Shown here: in pieces, positions 1 through 11,494 of the stretch
How positions within the stretch are numbered: position 1 is the stretch's first letter
Layout of the letters: every line of letters starts with the position of its first letter
DNA from: Aplysia californica
Taxonomy: Eukaryota > Mollusca > Gastropoda > Aplysiida > Aplysiidae
DNA length: 64,000 nt
Assembly (NCBI RefSeq): GCF_000002075.1
Contig: NW_004797600.1
Location: 702,922 to 766,921, forward strand
Direction of reading: 5' to 3'
Program-made: the position numbers and the translations under genes
The notes under the pieces: generated by a model
Databases searched by the model: none
What the model saw: the letters and a program-made list of their open reading frames with translations, nothing else
What the model was told of the DNA's origin: nothing

Positions 1-1268
1 ATCAGGGAAATCAACGTAAGTACATACCATTTCTTTAGCAGAGATTTAAAAAATAACTTTTGGTTTGTGCGGGTATGTCTTTTTACCGAAACTCGCCAGC
101 AAGACTCTTCGAAACCTTTCCTTTTTTTCTTTTTTTTTTTTTTTTTAGTTTGAGCAACAATTTTTGTCTTTCACGTTTATTATAAATCATGACACCCAGA
201 CTGGTTCTTGACAGTCGATATTCTGGTTCTAAGCCCTTTCTCGGGCTCAAAACAGGATTCATATTTATATCTAGGCGAATATGATGAGGGGAAGGTGTAA
301 AAATAAGTAAGAAAAGACCGAAATACCAAAGTTACACAAAACCCTAGTGCCACACTGACATGATGTTGGCTGGATATAATGTACCTACATTTGTGTGTAG
401 ATAAATGGAGCACATGCTGACATTGTTATGTAACATGTCCCTGGAAAATTGAGACGCCGGGTTGGCAATCACCTTGTGTGGGTGGTTTTATACTCCCATC
501 AACACAGTTTAGATCAATATTTAGGAGTCAGGTTTCTGACTATGGCAGAAAGACTAAGGAACTCAGAATTTTCCACACTCCGGAATCAACCTCCAGTCTT
601 CTGGGTGAGAAAAGGAAGTGCATAACCACTACATGGCAGGTGCTGTAGTCATGTTGTTCCATAGAAAGAATTACTGGTCTCTTCTAGAACAGAGAAGGGT
701 AGTTGTCCCATTTATTAAGGCAAATGTTCAGTGCTTCATGGGTTATCAAAAAGCTTGTTCTGCCCATGGTCTGTTAAGTTTGATAAAAAGATTTTTTTTT
801 TTCCCTTATAGAGGGTACACTTTTATAGGGCATAGCATAGAGATCGAACTTTGTACTTTTGGTGGCATAACTGCACATGTTGGTGCTGCAGGATTCTAAA
901 CAGAACTCTGAAAATGAGGTGCATAGTTTTTCTTTGGAATTCTTACTGGCATCACAACACATCCTTATAAATAATTTTCAGCCAGATTAACGTATCCAAG
1001 TAGTTGCTACATTGGATTCTAAACAGGTAAACCGTCTATACGTCTTGCTTTTGAGTTTTTTCACTCTTCTGTAAACTTGCAGAAATCGAGTCAGCCATTT
1101 AGTCCTGCAGCAACAATGTATATTGTTCATCTAACCAATGTTCATGTTGATGTGGTGGATACATTTAGAGACTACATCAATGGTGGTTTTTTTTGTCACG
1201 CAGGAGGATATGGTGGGAACAACTACGGTGCAGGCAACAACTATGGGGGTGGATTCAACAGACGATGA
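1..1268 (+). CDS. 3' end of a glycine-rich hnRNP-like RNA-binding protein (partial)
   Basis: Bases 1-15 look like the end of an exon (reading Q-G-N-Q plus one base) followed by a consensus donor GTAAGT at 16. The last coding exon is 1204-1268: after a T-rich tract ending CACGCAG it reads in phase as a Gly/Asn/Tyr-rich tail (GYGGNNYGAGNNYGGG, then FNRR) and stops at TGA 1266-1268. Glycine-rich tails with GGYGGNN-type repeats ending near a basic residue are typical of hnRNP A/B and related RRM proteins that package and splice nuclear pre-mRNA. No RRM lies in the window, so the family call rests on the tail alone. The 1-nt phase of the first exon fits the 2-nt phase of the second. Another small possible exon lies at 982-1026. 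The rest of the gene is upstream of the window. Confidence 0.55.
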
Positions 1269-1484
1269 TGAGCAGTGCTCGTCTTTATTTTTCTCAGGTT
1301 TGTTTATGAATGTCATGCTTTGTTTTGTTGGGGGGGGGGGGCAATTACTGGGGGGTTCCGGTGCGACATTTCATATCAGAAGTGTGGTGTAAAGTTGTTG
1401 AAACTTTTATTTTTCCTGATTCCAAGTACCCATCAAAGGTTGACATTTCTCTTTTGGAAGTTTTACAATTTACAAACTTTCTTG

Positions 1485-1657
1485 TGTGGGTGGTTGACGG
1501 GTGTGGTTTCGTCCTTCTTTCCTATCAAACATCTATCGTCCTTTATCTCCCCTTCTTCTTTTTTTTATGTTGGTTTCTCTTGTAACACTTCTAATCTTCT
1601 GGCGCTCATATGACCTGATGCAGTTGCGAGCGCCGTAAAACCTGTACCGAAAAAAAC
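1485..1657 (+). mobile_element. SINE, family B (GC-type tail)
   Basis: One of about 14 copies of a roughly 170-bp repeat. All share a head GTGGGTGGTTGGCGGG, a CT-rich middle, the short palindrome GTTAC..GTAAC and the tail GGCGCTC..GAGCGCCGTAAAAC followed by A-rich sequence. No clear pol III A/B boxes are seen, so 'SINE' is inferred from size, copy number and A-rich 3' end. This copy lies just past the hnRNP-like stop codon. Confidence 0.7.
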
Positions 1658-1669
1658 TTGCTTGTATGG

Positions 1670-1885
1670 GGTTTTCCAGGGGTTTAAGATGTTCGCCTCT
1701 CATTCAATTGGTACCGGGTTCGAATCTGAATAGCGAAGGAACATTTTTCTTCTCTAAAATTTTCTCCTTTCACCTCCTTTCCTGCTCTCTAACAATGTTT
1801 TTTCGTTCGAAAAATGTTTAATGTGTCCCACGCGCTCATATGGCCTTATGCTGTTGCGAGCGCCGTAAAACACTTACACACCCAC
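1670..1885 (+). mobile_element. tRNA-derived SINE, family A (internally deleted)
   Basis: Shows the B-box-like segment ACCGGGTTCGAATC, the CT-rich segment TTTCCTGCTCTCTAACAATG and the common tail GCGCTCATATG..GTTGCGAGCGCCGTAAAACAC. About 250 bp of the body seen in the full copy at 26488-27018 is missing. Confidence 0.7.
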
Positions 1886-1997
1886 ACATGCAAAATAAAA
1901 ACCTACTTGTGGTAGTGTCATTTTTCTTTCCTGTTCATTTTGTATAGAGAGGGTACTTGTTGACTTGCTCACATTTTGTTGGACTTGTTCCAGTTAT

Positions 1998-3373
1998 CAG
2001 GGCTGCCAAGCATTCCGATTTTTAGCTTCACTACGAAATCCCGAGCGTAAGGCGATTTATTACGATTTTTACCATCATCAGAATTTTGGCTATAAATTTA
2101 ATTTGAATTTAAGGACTGTAAATATGTTGTTCTATGGTTGAGGATGGAAATAGATTTGGCAAGAAATCCTTGATAAAAACAAATTACTGTCACCAGAGCC
2201 TGAAATGCAACCCTAAATCCATTACATCAATCATCTACCATTTTGTGATTTAAAAGGAGAGTTTAACGCTAAACTTAACTCACTTGCGACTGGGCCCTTT
2301 CACCAGTCACAAGCGTTGAAGACTGGTGTTTTTGGGGGTATTTCAATAAATCACCACAACTCTCAGAATGACCCTATTGTAATCATTTTTTGACACAGTA
2401 AAGTAACATTCAAGCTTAAACTAATACAAAAAACTAAAGTTGTGTAAGTCTAATACTTTAATTTGTATGATTTTTTTAAAAATTGGCATGAATTTTATTT
2501 TCCGAAAAATTTCCAGAGACGTGACAAGTAGAATGAAATTCACTGCAACAACAAAAATAAAAGTTCAAAGTGTTCTGGTTTGATTTGTATACATGTGCGA
2601 GTGTTTGGTGAAAATATAAAAGCTGGTCTGTGCATTGATTCAGACCCATACACTGAATTACATGAGACAGATGTACGGCACGATGTTGTGCTTTCGTTGC
2701 GCGAAAAACAACACCGGTACTAGTGCTAGATCTAGCCCTTGAACTACGACTCGGGCCGTGTTCGGGTACATATCCAGGATCCTAACAATTAGATACATCA
2801 TATTCTGAGACACTAGAACTAGTAAAACGCACAGAAGTATAGAAAACGGCGAAATTATGTGATCTTGTTCATGCGACTTCTTCGACCGTTACTACGACGC
2901 GACTGTCGGATTACTATCAGCTGTATAGAAAAAAACAAAGCGCGAGTTCCGGTCTGTTCAACCCCAGTTGGGGTCACTGTCTTTCACCTTCAATAACTTA
3001 AAAACTACCGGCCCCAGAGATACGAAACGAAGTCTAAGTAGCTCAGGCTTGGCCAAACAAGGGTACGAGGCGGGTCTCGCGATCCGTGCGTGATTTGTAG
3101 AGCGAAAAAAAAATTCCAAAGTTGGTCACGCAGGGCTTGTGAGACCCGTCGCGGCGGGGGTCACGCAACTGTTGTGTGACCCGTCTGAAGTGAGTTAAGC
3201 CTTCACATTTATTTAATTTCTGATAGGCCCTATTTTTCCTTAATTAAGGCATATTTTTGTTCGTTGTAATATAGTAATTTGAAAATGAGAGCACTATTAC
3301 TAATTTTTATAGGAAATTACTAATTTCCTTCATGGTCATTGCTAAAAACCATGGAGATGGGTTGGCAGCCCTG
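1998..3373. mobile_element. hAT-like non-autonomous DNA transposon
   Basis: Left end CAGGGCTGCCAAG at 1998 and right end TTGGCAGCCCTG at 3362-3373 form terminal inverted repeats of about 12 bp. Both ends abut AGTTAT (1992-1997 and 3374-3379), a perfect 6-bp target duplication. Subterminal CCGATTT-like motifs follow the left end. No open frame resembling a transposase was seen inside, so it is probably non-autonomous. The TIR style is hAT-like, but hAT usually makes 8-bp duplications. Confidence 0.7.
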
Positions 3374-3476
3374 AGTTATGTATGAGGCTGTAATATGAAA
3401 TTCTTTGGGAGGCGGGAGAGGATTTATTCCTTACTTTTGCCGATGATTTGGAGAGTAACCAGGGAAAGATGTCATT

Positions 3477-3640
3477 GTGGGTGTCTGGTGTGGTTTGCTC
3501 CTTTCCTATCAAACATTTATCGTCCTTATCTCCCCTCCTCCTTTTTTTTTTGTTTGTTACTCTCTTGTAACACCTAATCTTCTGGGGCTCATATGACCTT
3601 ATACAGGCGAGCACGTAAGCCACTACTAATACAACAAAAG
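3477..3640 (+). mobile_element. SINE, family B (degraded tail)
   Basis: Matches the family B middle (TTTCCTATCAAACATTTATC, then TACTCTCTTGTAACACC) and a shortened tail ATATGACCTTATACAGGCGAGC. It starts inside the head. Confidence 0.65.
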
Positions 3641-4737
3641 AGGTCAATGCAGTTAAGGATTAACTTTTTGCCTTTAGTCAATACTATGGGGGGTATTATT
3701 TTTCATTAGATCTTTTCAAATGGATTGCTCCGATTGTCATAAATTTGGACACTTGTAAGAATCCTTCTCCATGGTATCATGACTCATGTGAACATTTTTG
3801 CTATTCTTCTACAGGCAGGTTCATTGGCATAAAAGTTGAGAAAGGCAGACAGGCGGGATTGCGAGCGTGAGGTCTAGTTTCTAGTCGGACCTGTGAGAAA
3901 GTTATTGTATGCCTGCGAGCAATGTTTAGCAGCAGAATTATACCTCAGGAGAGCATGCAGTTGCTAGTATGACTGTGCACGGTGGCTAACGTGCGTGTGC
4001 ATGTGTGTGTGTGCTTGTGTATGACTAGAACATGGAGGGGAAGAAACAATTCCCCTACCACTCCCCCCCATACCCCCCAAAAGGCAGCACAGCAGAACTA
4101 GACTATCCACTGCAGAAGGGCCCCCCCGGATGATAAGACGGGAAACCTATCAGATGCAAGGAATGATGGACACGGGACAGTTGACTGAGTGTGTGCAGAC
4201 CAATCCTCTGTTGGACTTTCACGAGGACAAAGAACGAACAGTTTTATATAATATATAAATTGGCATTATTTTCTCCATTCATGTCTGGCGTGGGGATGAA
4301 ACATGAAAAGTTCCCCCCGCATTGCAAGCAGGTCTATGCGGTCAGTGACGAACTGAAGCCACATTGAGGACAGGGCGTGAACGACGGGAGTTGTGACCTG
4401 TTGACCTATGCAATGTTGAGACCTTGGGCTGGTGTGTGCCCGTGTATTCACAGATTCTGAATCAAAAGCAAGATTGTTAAATCTTTTAAAATTGTTTTAA
4501 ATTTTAAACATAAATTTTGCTGGGAATGGGCAAGCAAAAACAAACCCCAAAAAATTATAAAACCGCCGTTTGTGTCACCAGGAGGAATGACATTGGTCTG
4601 ACAGAAGGCATTTTCATCCATCCACGTCATGTGCTAGGTATTTTTTGTTCGGGGAATAAGATCTAGGTTGTTATAATCTTTCTAAGGTGCAGGTGAATTC
4701 TGTGTCACAGGAATGGTCAAATCTAGTAAGACATTAT
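3641..4737. other. Unassigned intergenic sequence
   Basis: No gene or recognisable element was identified. It includes a short GT-rich stretch near 3993-4020 and C-rich runs near 4055-4125. Open frames here are short and show no recognisable motif. Confidence 0.5.
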
Positions 4738-5159
4738 GAAGCAAAGATGTAAGCAGCACTCTCATTTCTCAAAGCAGGGTATTCAAAGTATTTTAGTTTG
4801 CAAATTCATCCATTTATGTTTACATTCCATATTTGCATTTTATATTTACACCTATTTAATTCACCATTACCATGTCCATCATCACCCATAGCATAAAAGC
4901 CACTTATTTACATACAATTAATGTGTTCAGCTTTTATCTGCATAGATAAACTGTGAATTTTTTTGCTTTTTTGAAGAAGAAAAAAACGATATTCATCTAT
5001 TTCTACTCATGCATGTATATCATAGGGTACTCATCGGGAAGGATATGATTATTTACATCTTTACCATGGCTGCAATGTTGGTGGAAAGCTATGAGTAAAT
5101 GCTCTTTTTAAAAATCCCTAACACTTTGGTAATAGGATGTCTGCTTACATCTTTGCTTC
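4738..5159. mobile_element. Candidate MITE with 19-bp terminal inverted repeats
   Basis: GAAGCAAAGATGTAAGCAG at 4738-4756 is perfectly inverted at 5141-5159. The 422-bp interior is AT-rich with no coding sign. No clear target-site duplication was found, so the superfamily is open. Confidence 0.55.
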
Positions 5160-6420
5160 TGGGCCAAGATAGAACGTTTCTCAAGCTAATGGCAACTGTT
5201 GACCGGGCGTTAGACTACATTCTTCTTCACTCCTAGCATGGCAAGATCTATCCCTCAGCACAGTGTGCCCCAGGGCAATACGTTAAGTGATGGTTGTGTT
5301 CAACTAAAGTTTGGAAATGTTAAAATTTATGTGCTTCAATCCCAGAAATCAATTTGAGAACCTGAGTTCTCTTTTGATTTCTTTATTTGTGGACTTGCTT
5401 TGTCTGTGTTTGGCTGAAGTGGTTTTTGCTGTAAAATTGAGAAGCACTAGTTTGGGTCAAGCATCATCATTTAGTGACCCCTGCCTTGGGCCACATTGTG
5501 TTTATTGCGACAAGGATCAGGTTCTAGTTTAGTTTGTGGGGCCGTCGCCTCCCTCCTACCCCAAAGCCTATTCTTCCGGTCTGCCACCCTCTCAAAGGGT
5601 ATGAAGAAAATAGAAAGTGAACAATAGGGCTCATGGATTGATACCAATCCCCGATATTTTACTTTTGATTCATCCCTTGATTTTGGGCATTATGCATTGT
5701 TTTTTTAAATAATTTTATGGCTTCACATGAACTAAGTTTTGTTCATCAAATTTGGCAAATGAAATGTGTTCCCATTTATTTGCAATTTTAGCAAAATGTT
5801 TTTGTTGTTTCTTTTACAAGCTGATGAAAATGCTGGAAATTTGTCCCATGAAATTATTCTATTCTTACATTCTGTGAAAATGTTTGAATTGTGAAATTTC
5901 TTTTGCAATTTTATATTTGTTACCTCTTTCTACCCAAAGCTGTTGCTTACTTTCTTCTTTTCTTCATAATTAGGGCTCTATAGCGGTATTGGTAGGGTGA
6001 ATTTGCTTGAGAAAAAAAAATACGCTTTCAATCAGGTAGTAGTAGCAGTTAATCATCAGTCGTCATTTTATTTTATTTTTAGTGTCAGTGTATTCAGCCT
6101 GTTATTGTTTGAATTTTTTTTTTCTTACGTGTAATAAGTTTGTAGTAGAGATAAATGTCCAGTTTTATATTTTTTGTCCTTGTGGGCAAAAACAAAAACA
6201 CAAAAAGAGAAAAAAAAACTACGAGCTGAATAAACCTGGAGCTCTCTGGTATTTGTTGTGTTCTTGTCAGTCTTTATTTATTTTTTAATTATTTTTTTTC
6301 TCCATTCAGCATTCTCTGGTAATGCTGGTATGTGTATTCTTGTTAAGTGGTTGTTAAATCGTCACTGGTGGAATTAATGTCCCGTAATTTAGCTGCAATT
6401 TCGGACCTGTACTTCTATTT
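5160..6420. other. Unassigned AT-rich intergenic sequence
   Basis: No gene, clear repeat end or RNA gene was recognised. Short open frames are AT-rich and lack motifs. Confidence 0.5.
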
Positions 6421-6565
6421 TTGTGTGTGGTTTACTCCTTCTGTCTCAGGCATCTATTCTTCTGCTATTGTCCTTATCTTTCCTCCTTGTTATTCTCTTC
6501 TAGCAGTAGCACCTCTAATTCTAATCTTGGCTTTTATGACTTGTTTGTGTAAAACTCTCTCTGGC
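6421..6565 (+). mobile_element. Old, diverged SINE family B copy
   Basis: Keeps the order GTGTGGTTTACTCCTTCT, CCTTATCTTTCCTCC, CACCTCTAAT and CTTTTATGAC of family B but with many changes. The terminal hairpin is no longer intact. Confidence 0.45.
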
Positions 6566-7865
6566 TTAAAATTTAGAATTTAAAAAAATAGATACTTATT
6601 TTTGGCAGCTCATGACATATTTGTGCTGCAAGTGCTGTATAACTTTTATTAAATCTAAATCAAAACTTTGTCATATTTTAATTTGACCAAGTTTGCCCTC
6701 AACACAGAATTCTTGCCTCCTCTTGTTTGTAGTTAGGCCAGGAGGTAACATCAGACCTGTCACTCATCCCGATTTAGTCGGGATATCCCGATTTTTTTCC
6801 CCAAATCTCAATCCTCCCGATTTCGATCGTGTGTATCCCGATTTTTTTGTCCCAGTCTCATGCTGTTGTGCCGGATATTTCCAAAGATAGTAAATAACAA
6901 GATGGGCCACTCAGCCAAACAAGTGTCCGCAGGAAGTTCGCTCTTTGCTTTAGATGGCGCTGCAGTCTGTTTTGAAGCTCTTTCGTTTTTCCAGAAGAAG
7001 AATAAGAATAGCACCTCCTTGCGTGCGTAGATCGACTGCTGTTCATCAGCAGTTCAGGTTCGTTCAGTGCGGAGTTTTAGGTTTTTAAAAAATTTTAATG
7101 ACCTCTCGCCTTTCATTCTAAAGTCAAATTAAACGAAGAAAACAATCACCCTTTCCTCCGGGAGAGGTTTTTTGTCAGGGTAACATTCTTCCAAAATTTA
7201 TTCAAAAACTTGCTTCACTTTGATTTTTTTAACTCAAGTAGGGTCACTCCGTTCGCAAAGGGTGTGCATTTGTGAAGAGGGCGCCACCGAATTTGAGGAC
7301 ACTTTTTTAATTGGCTCAAAGAGAGAAGTGGCCCTTCTTGTTTTGTAGACTCTTTGATCTTTCTAAAAACTTACTCTGCCTTCTCCTTTATCGCGGGAAG
7401 CGCCCGTCGAACTTTTTGTCAGTAGGAACTCGGAGCACCATTTCCCGAAATATCATGCCGCATTTAGTAGTTGACTAGCCCAAAGTTGTGTGTGATCTTT
7501 TCCCGCACTCAGAATTCTCCGATGATAGCCTGGTAACTGTTACAATTTGGGACATACAAATAATCGATAATGTTCGTAGTTCCGCTGTTACTTTCAAAAC
7601 AAGACTTGTCCGAGGTCTGGTAATTGCGCGTTCACATCAAACACTCGGACGAGCGACAGTCTTTCTAACCCTTACATAACTACATGTAAATGCGCTGACA
7701 AGACTAACATACGGCCGTTGTCATTGCTTTTGTCTGAACACATGAGGGATAAGAGATTTGTTGGTACATTTGGTTGGTCGGCCGCCGTCGTTATTCTAGA
7801 AGTAGAACGACTGTCGCTCATCCGAGTGTTTTGTGTGAATGTGCAGTTAGTCGTTTGTTTTTATT

Positions 7866-8270
7866 GTAAAGTGTTTTACGGCGCTCGCAACTGCATAGGT
7901 CATATGAGCGTGCGGGACACTCCTAATATTTTCAGTTGGTAGGAAATTTTGAATTTTGCCCGGGTGGCAGCCGAAGCCTACTCTTAATCTTATCGATTTT
8001 AGACCACCAAGGGATCTTTAACGTGCGCAACTTGCACACGAGCCCTCCGAGATTTTTCGCCCTTGTCCGAGAAGGCTAGGTGTAGATCTTTCTACCAGAG
8101 GATCAGGGGTGTGGCAGAAAGAAGACAGCAGTAAGGAGGAGCCAAGGAGTAACAGTAGAAAGGTTGCAGAAAGTGGAAATGAAAGCAGACAACAGAACAT
8201 TGCTAGAGAGCAGGAAAGGAGGTGAAAGGAGACAATTTTAGAGAAGAAAATTTTTCGGTCGCTACCCGGA
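7866..8270 (-). mobile_element. tRNA-derived SINE, family A, 5'-truncated
   Basis: On the - strand it runs from the B-box end (CCGGGTAGCGACC) through the CT-rich body and the AAGATCCCTTGGTGG block to the tail GAGCGCCGTAAAACACTTTAC. The tRNA-like A box is absent. It lies inside the hAT-like element at 6752-8682, so it is younger than that insertion. Confidence 0.8.
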
Positions 8271-8410
8271 GCAGTTAGTCGGACCCGTTAGTAAAATAGT
8301 TTCATTCGCGTCACGTGACCTATCATCGCCGTGTGAGTTCTGCGTGTCGGGGACCGTCCGTATAGTTGAAGGGGTCAACTTAAGTTCATGTATTTCGGGA
8401 CTTATTGGTA

Positions 8411-8427
8411 GGGGGGGGGGGGGGGGG
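8411..8427 (+). repeat. G homopolymer run
   Basis: An uninterrupted G tract in the right part of the hAT-like element. An (AC/GC)-rich simple repeat follows at about 8478-8502. Confidence 0.9.
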
Positions 8428-8924
8428 TTAGACGCGATGCTTCAGGATTTACAAAAAAATAATGATAACTCGCTCGTACGCACGCACACACGCGCGCGCA
8501 AACAAAGACACACAGAGGGCATATAGGCCAAGGAATTTTTGGACACCCGTGGAAAAATTTTAAGTCAGCTTTGGCCGTCACCTTGGTGATTTGCTGTTGA
8601 TCCCGATTTTTTTTTTTCACCAAATCCCGATTTTTTTCTCCATGAGATCCTGATTTTGAGGTTTCATAGAGTGGCAGATCTGTAACAGACTTTCTACAGT
8701 AATCTTCATAAATTATAGTGATAGAAAGCACCCCGCATAATTTAGCAAATTTATCTGATCATTTTTTGTATAATTTCTGATTATTTTCCTTTATCAATCT
8801 TTGTTAAAAAATCAACAGAATCGAATAATAATTTCAAATTTTTGGCTCAGTTTGCATCATTTCAGAATTTTTCTCGCATAAAACGACGGGGACAGCATCT
8901 TCAAGAAGGGAAGAAAAGAGTTCA

Positions 8925-9100
8925 GTGGATGGTTGGCGGGTGCTCTGGTGTGGTTTGCTTCTTCTTTCCTATGAAATATCTGTCGTCCTTATCTCCTCTT
9001 CTTCTTTTTTGTTTGTTACTCTCTTGTAACACCTCTAATCTTCTGGCGCTCATGTGACCATGCAGTTGCGAGCGCCGTAAAACCTCTACTAAAACAAAAG
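8925..9100 (+). mobile_element. SINE, family B (GC-type tail), near full length
   Basis: Full head GGTTGGCGGGTGCTCTGGTG, CT-rich middle, palindrome GTTACTCTCTTGTAAC, tail GGCGCTC..GAGCGCCGTAAAAC and an A-rich 3' end. A second copy's head begins directly after it. Confidence 0.85.
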
Positions 9101-9103
9101 CAC

Positions 9104-9150
9104 TGGGTGGGTGGTTGGCGGGTGCTCTGGTGTGGTTTGCTTCTTCCTTA
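9104..9150 (+). mobile_element. SINE family B head fragment
   Basis: Repeats the family B head GGGTGGTTGGCGGGTGCTCT through TTTGCTTCTTCC and then diverges. It lies a few bases after a complete copy: a tandem or nested insertion cut short. Confidence 0.7.
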
Positions 9151-9279
9151 CACGTAAGAGGACGTCTAATCGCGTGCCGTCGCCCGCGATCAGTTCATGC
9201 AGCGATCGAGACCTCGTAGCGCGCGCCAGACTAGGGGTGTGACGACAGATGTAGAAGAACATCATCATTGGTCAAAATA

Positions 9280-10120
9280 CAGTGGAGTCCACTTATAACG
9301 AGTCCGGAAAAAACGAGAAGTCTGCAAAGACACTATTCTAGAACTAAAACTAGTAAAACACCGTTTTTTCCTCCTCTTTACCTTTGTAAATAAAATACTC
9401 CTATAGCGCTATCACTATCAGACAAACGTGCGAGTCGAGTATTGCGGAATATCGCTGCTGCTGAGCACAGCACATAGTCCAATTATATACATAAATGCAA
9501 AACCTCGCCAATTGAGAAACTTGTTGGTGATCTAGCGTAACAAAGAATAGGAGAGCCCACGCGCGTCAACAATGAAGGCCGGAGCAACTGAGTAGTAGAG
9601 TAGGGAGGGTGTGGCAAGTGCAGACAAGCAGAACGCATCGCGTGATATACCAGCGTAAGACTAGTTTAGATAATCAAGGCCTACCATGCCTCTCACTTCT
9701 TTGATGCGGGGAAGGAGAGGTCACAGCAATGTGATGGATGGAGCGAATGTGTGACGTGCGCAAGCTGACAGAATGCACCGTGGGGTGGGGTGGGGAAAAC
9801 ACAGCGGGCGAGTTAGCCCAGAGCCCTTTCTATCTGATCCCCAACGCCGAGCTGTCGCTGACAGTGTCAGTCCACATCGCTGGAGCTAGCGCAAGAGAAA
9901 GAAATCTGATTTGATTTTTATCAAGTAAGACCTAGAGGTCATTTTGAAACAAAATCATTATCAGCGGAGATAGCAAAAGGAAATGGAACACCAAACTCAT
10001 AGATTAGGCCTACTTTACAGTTTCCCTTGAATTTATTACTGGATCCCTTATAGCGAGAATCCTGCTATAACGGACATTTTGCTGCGGTCCCCTCCCTCTC
10101 GTTATAACAGGATTCCACTG
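9280..10120. mobile_element. pogo/Tigger-like MITE, TA target
   Basis: Ends CAGTGGAGTCC..TTATAACGAG and CTCGTTATAACAGGATTCCACTG are inverted repeats flanked by TA at 9278-9279 and 10121-10122. CAGTGGA-type ends with TTATAACGA are typical of the pogo/Tigger group of Tc1-mariner elements. No DDE transposase frame is visible in 841 bp, so it is non-autonomous. Confidence 0.75.
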
Positions 10121-10238
10121 TACCTAGAAAAGGAGATCCGGTCGACACGTCGTGTGTGGTGTGTGATGCGGTCGCGCATAAGAATACACACCTCGCGACT
10201 CATCGCTAGCGACTGCTGAGTACGACGCGTTGCGCATA

Positions 10239-10367
10239 ATACGGGGTGCCCACTACGGCTGGAATCGCCCGACTCGATCGCCTGAAACTGATAACATTAA
10301 CAAACACGTTTGTTTTTGAGGCGATCGCCCCGATCGGCCGATCCCATCCGTAGTGGGCACTCCGTAT
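10239..10367. mobile_element. Short foldback MITE (129 bp)
   Basis: ATACGGGGTGCCCACTACGG at the left is mirrored by CCGTAGTGGGCACTCCGTAT at the right (one mismatch). Pairing extends inward through GATCG/CGATC-rich sequence to a short loop. It directly abuts the Harbinger-like element. Confidence 0.7.
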
Positions 10368-10521
10368 AAGGCTGCTGGGCCACAGAAACTCATGCTTCAT
10401 GCCTCACGCTTCATACTTCATACTTCATCTTCATGCTCCATGCTTCATGCTTCACGGCCCACTGGGCCATAGGGGCTTATGCTCTCACGCTTCACACACG
10501 AGTCTGCGTTGCGCATTCAAA

Positions 10522-10840
10522 ATGGAATCATCTGACGAGGAAGATTTGTTGATTTTGTTGTCTCAGAAGAAGGAAGCGGAAGAGACGGAGCATTTTTTGC
10601 TCAGAGAATCCAGAGGAGAATTTCACCAGACATTTCAACACCTCGTGGACAATCCTGATGAAGAACTAAAAAAAATAATAATTATACTAGGATGTCGTAC
10701 AAGACTTATAATACATTAAAATCCCTCGTGCTAGGACATCTGAAGCCAGACCATTCAAATTGGAGGAGGCCAATCGAACTTCGAAGCATAACAAAAGCTC
10801 ATCATAACTCTGAGGTAATTACTAGTCAAAGTATGTTTGT
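10522..10840 (+). pseudogene. Harbinger transposase, N-terminal fragment
   Basis: From ATG 10522 the frame reads MESSDEEDLLILLSQKK, then an RGEFHQTFQHLVDNPDE segment. This resembles the acidic start and the 'R-GEFH-L---L--DP' region of Harbinger transposases. After an A-rich tract near 10665 the similarity continues in another frame (MSYKTYNTLKSLV, then NWRRPIELR), matching the region that follows in the family. The DDE catalytic core is absent. The frame break and missing core mark it as dead. Confidence 0.6.
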
Positions 10841-11008
10841 CAGATAAGCATGCACTGACATGACCACATTAAAAAAGTAGATCGAAACAACCTCACCCCC
10901 ACCCCCCCGCCGATAAAAAAGAAAGGCCACACAAAAATTCCAAAATGTTTTTGAAGGGTAAAATTTAATTATCTTATGTTTTTTAGATACACTGACATGA
11001 CCTCATAC

Positions 11009-11494
11009 TCATAACAAAAACAAAAAACAAAAAACAAAAATGAAAAATTTGAAAAGGTTTAGGTCACAATGTCCCGTTAAGTGGTAGGCTCTACTTGATT
11101 GTTGTTTGTTCTTACTCTGATCGTGAAATGAATAGTCCTGAGGACCATGAGATCTCGTGCCAGCTAGGGAGTGTTCTGATGGCGAGGAGGTCTGCCAGAA
11201 TGACATGGGCGAATAACTTTGCGGAGTTTGTCCTTGGCTATGGTGGAGAGCAGTAGGAGGGTAGCAAGATGGCGATGTTAGTGCTGATGTTGTGGCACTG
11301 CTGAGGGTTGATGGTGACGTAATGACACTGCGGGTGGGTGCTGGAATTGGTGCAAAGATATTGTGGGACGACATATAATACTGTTTGATAGCAGCTTGTA
11401 AAATGTCTGTACTTTCTTCGTCACTAGCCTCAGGAAGGTTTCCAATCGAAGATCTGTTGGCCTTGATGGCAATCAGAAAACTCATCTGCTTCAA
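11009..11494 (-). CDS. Ser/Pro-rich open frame, possible Harbinger accessory protein C-terminus
   Basis: A 161-codon open frame facing the transposase fragment. It has a short acidic helix-like stretch (LPEASDEESTDILQAAIKQY) followed by a long Ser/Thr/Pro-rich tail. Position and orientation inside the Harbinger-like element suggest the second gene (Myb/MADF-like) of such elements, but no DNA-binding domain is visible in this frame. The function is inferred from context only and it may be non-functional. Confidence 0.35.
   Translation of the reverse strand: MKQMSFLIAIKANRSSIGNLPEASDEESTDILQAAIKQYYMSSHNIFAPIPAPTRSVITSPSTLSSATTSALTSPSCYPPTALHHSQGQTPQSYSPMSFWQTSSPSEHSLAGTRSHGPQDYSFHDQSKNKQQSSRAYHLTGHCDLNLFKFFIFVFCFLFLL

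Larger units (their letters stand above)
6752..8682. mobile_element. hAT-like DNA transposon carrying an inserted SINE
   Basis: The left end CAGACCTGTCACTC at 6752 pairs with the right end GAGTGGCAGATCTG ending at 8682. Immediate flanks are TAACAT and TAACAG (5 of 6 match). Several TCCCGATTT motifs lie just inside both ends (6768-6850 and 8600-8650), the arrangement expected of subterminal transposase-binding repeats. A family A SINE sits at 7866-8270. The remaining 1.5 kb shows no transposase motif. It is probably non-autonomous or decayed; the right end lies close to long homopolymers and is less certain. Confidence 0.55.
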
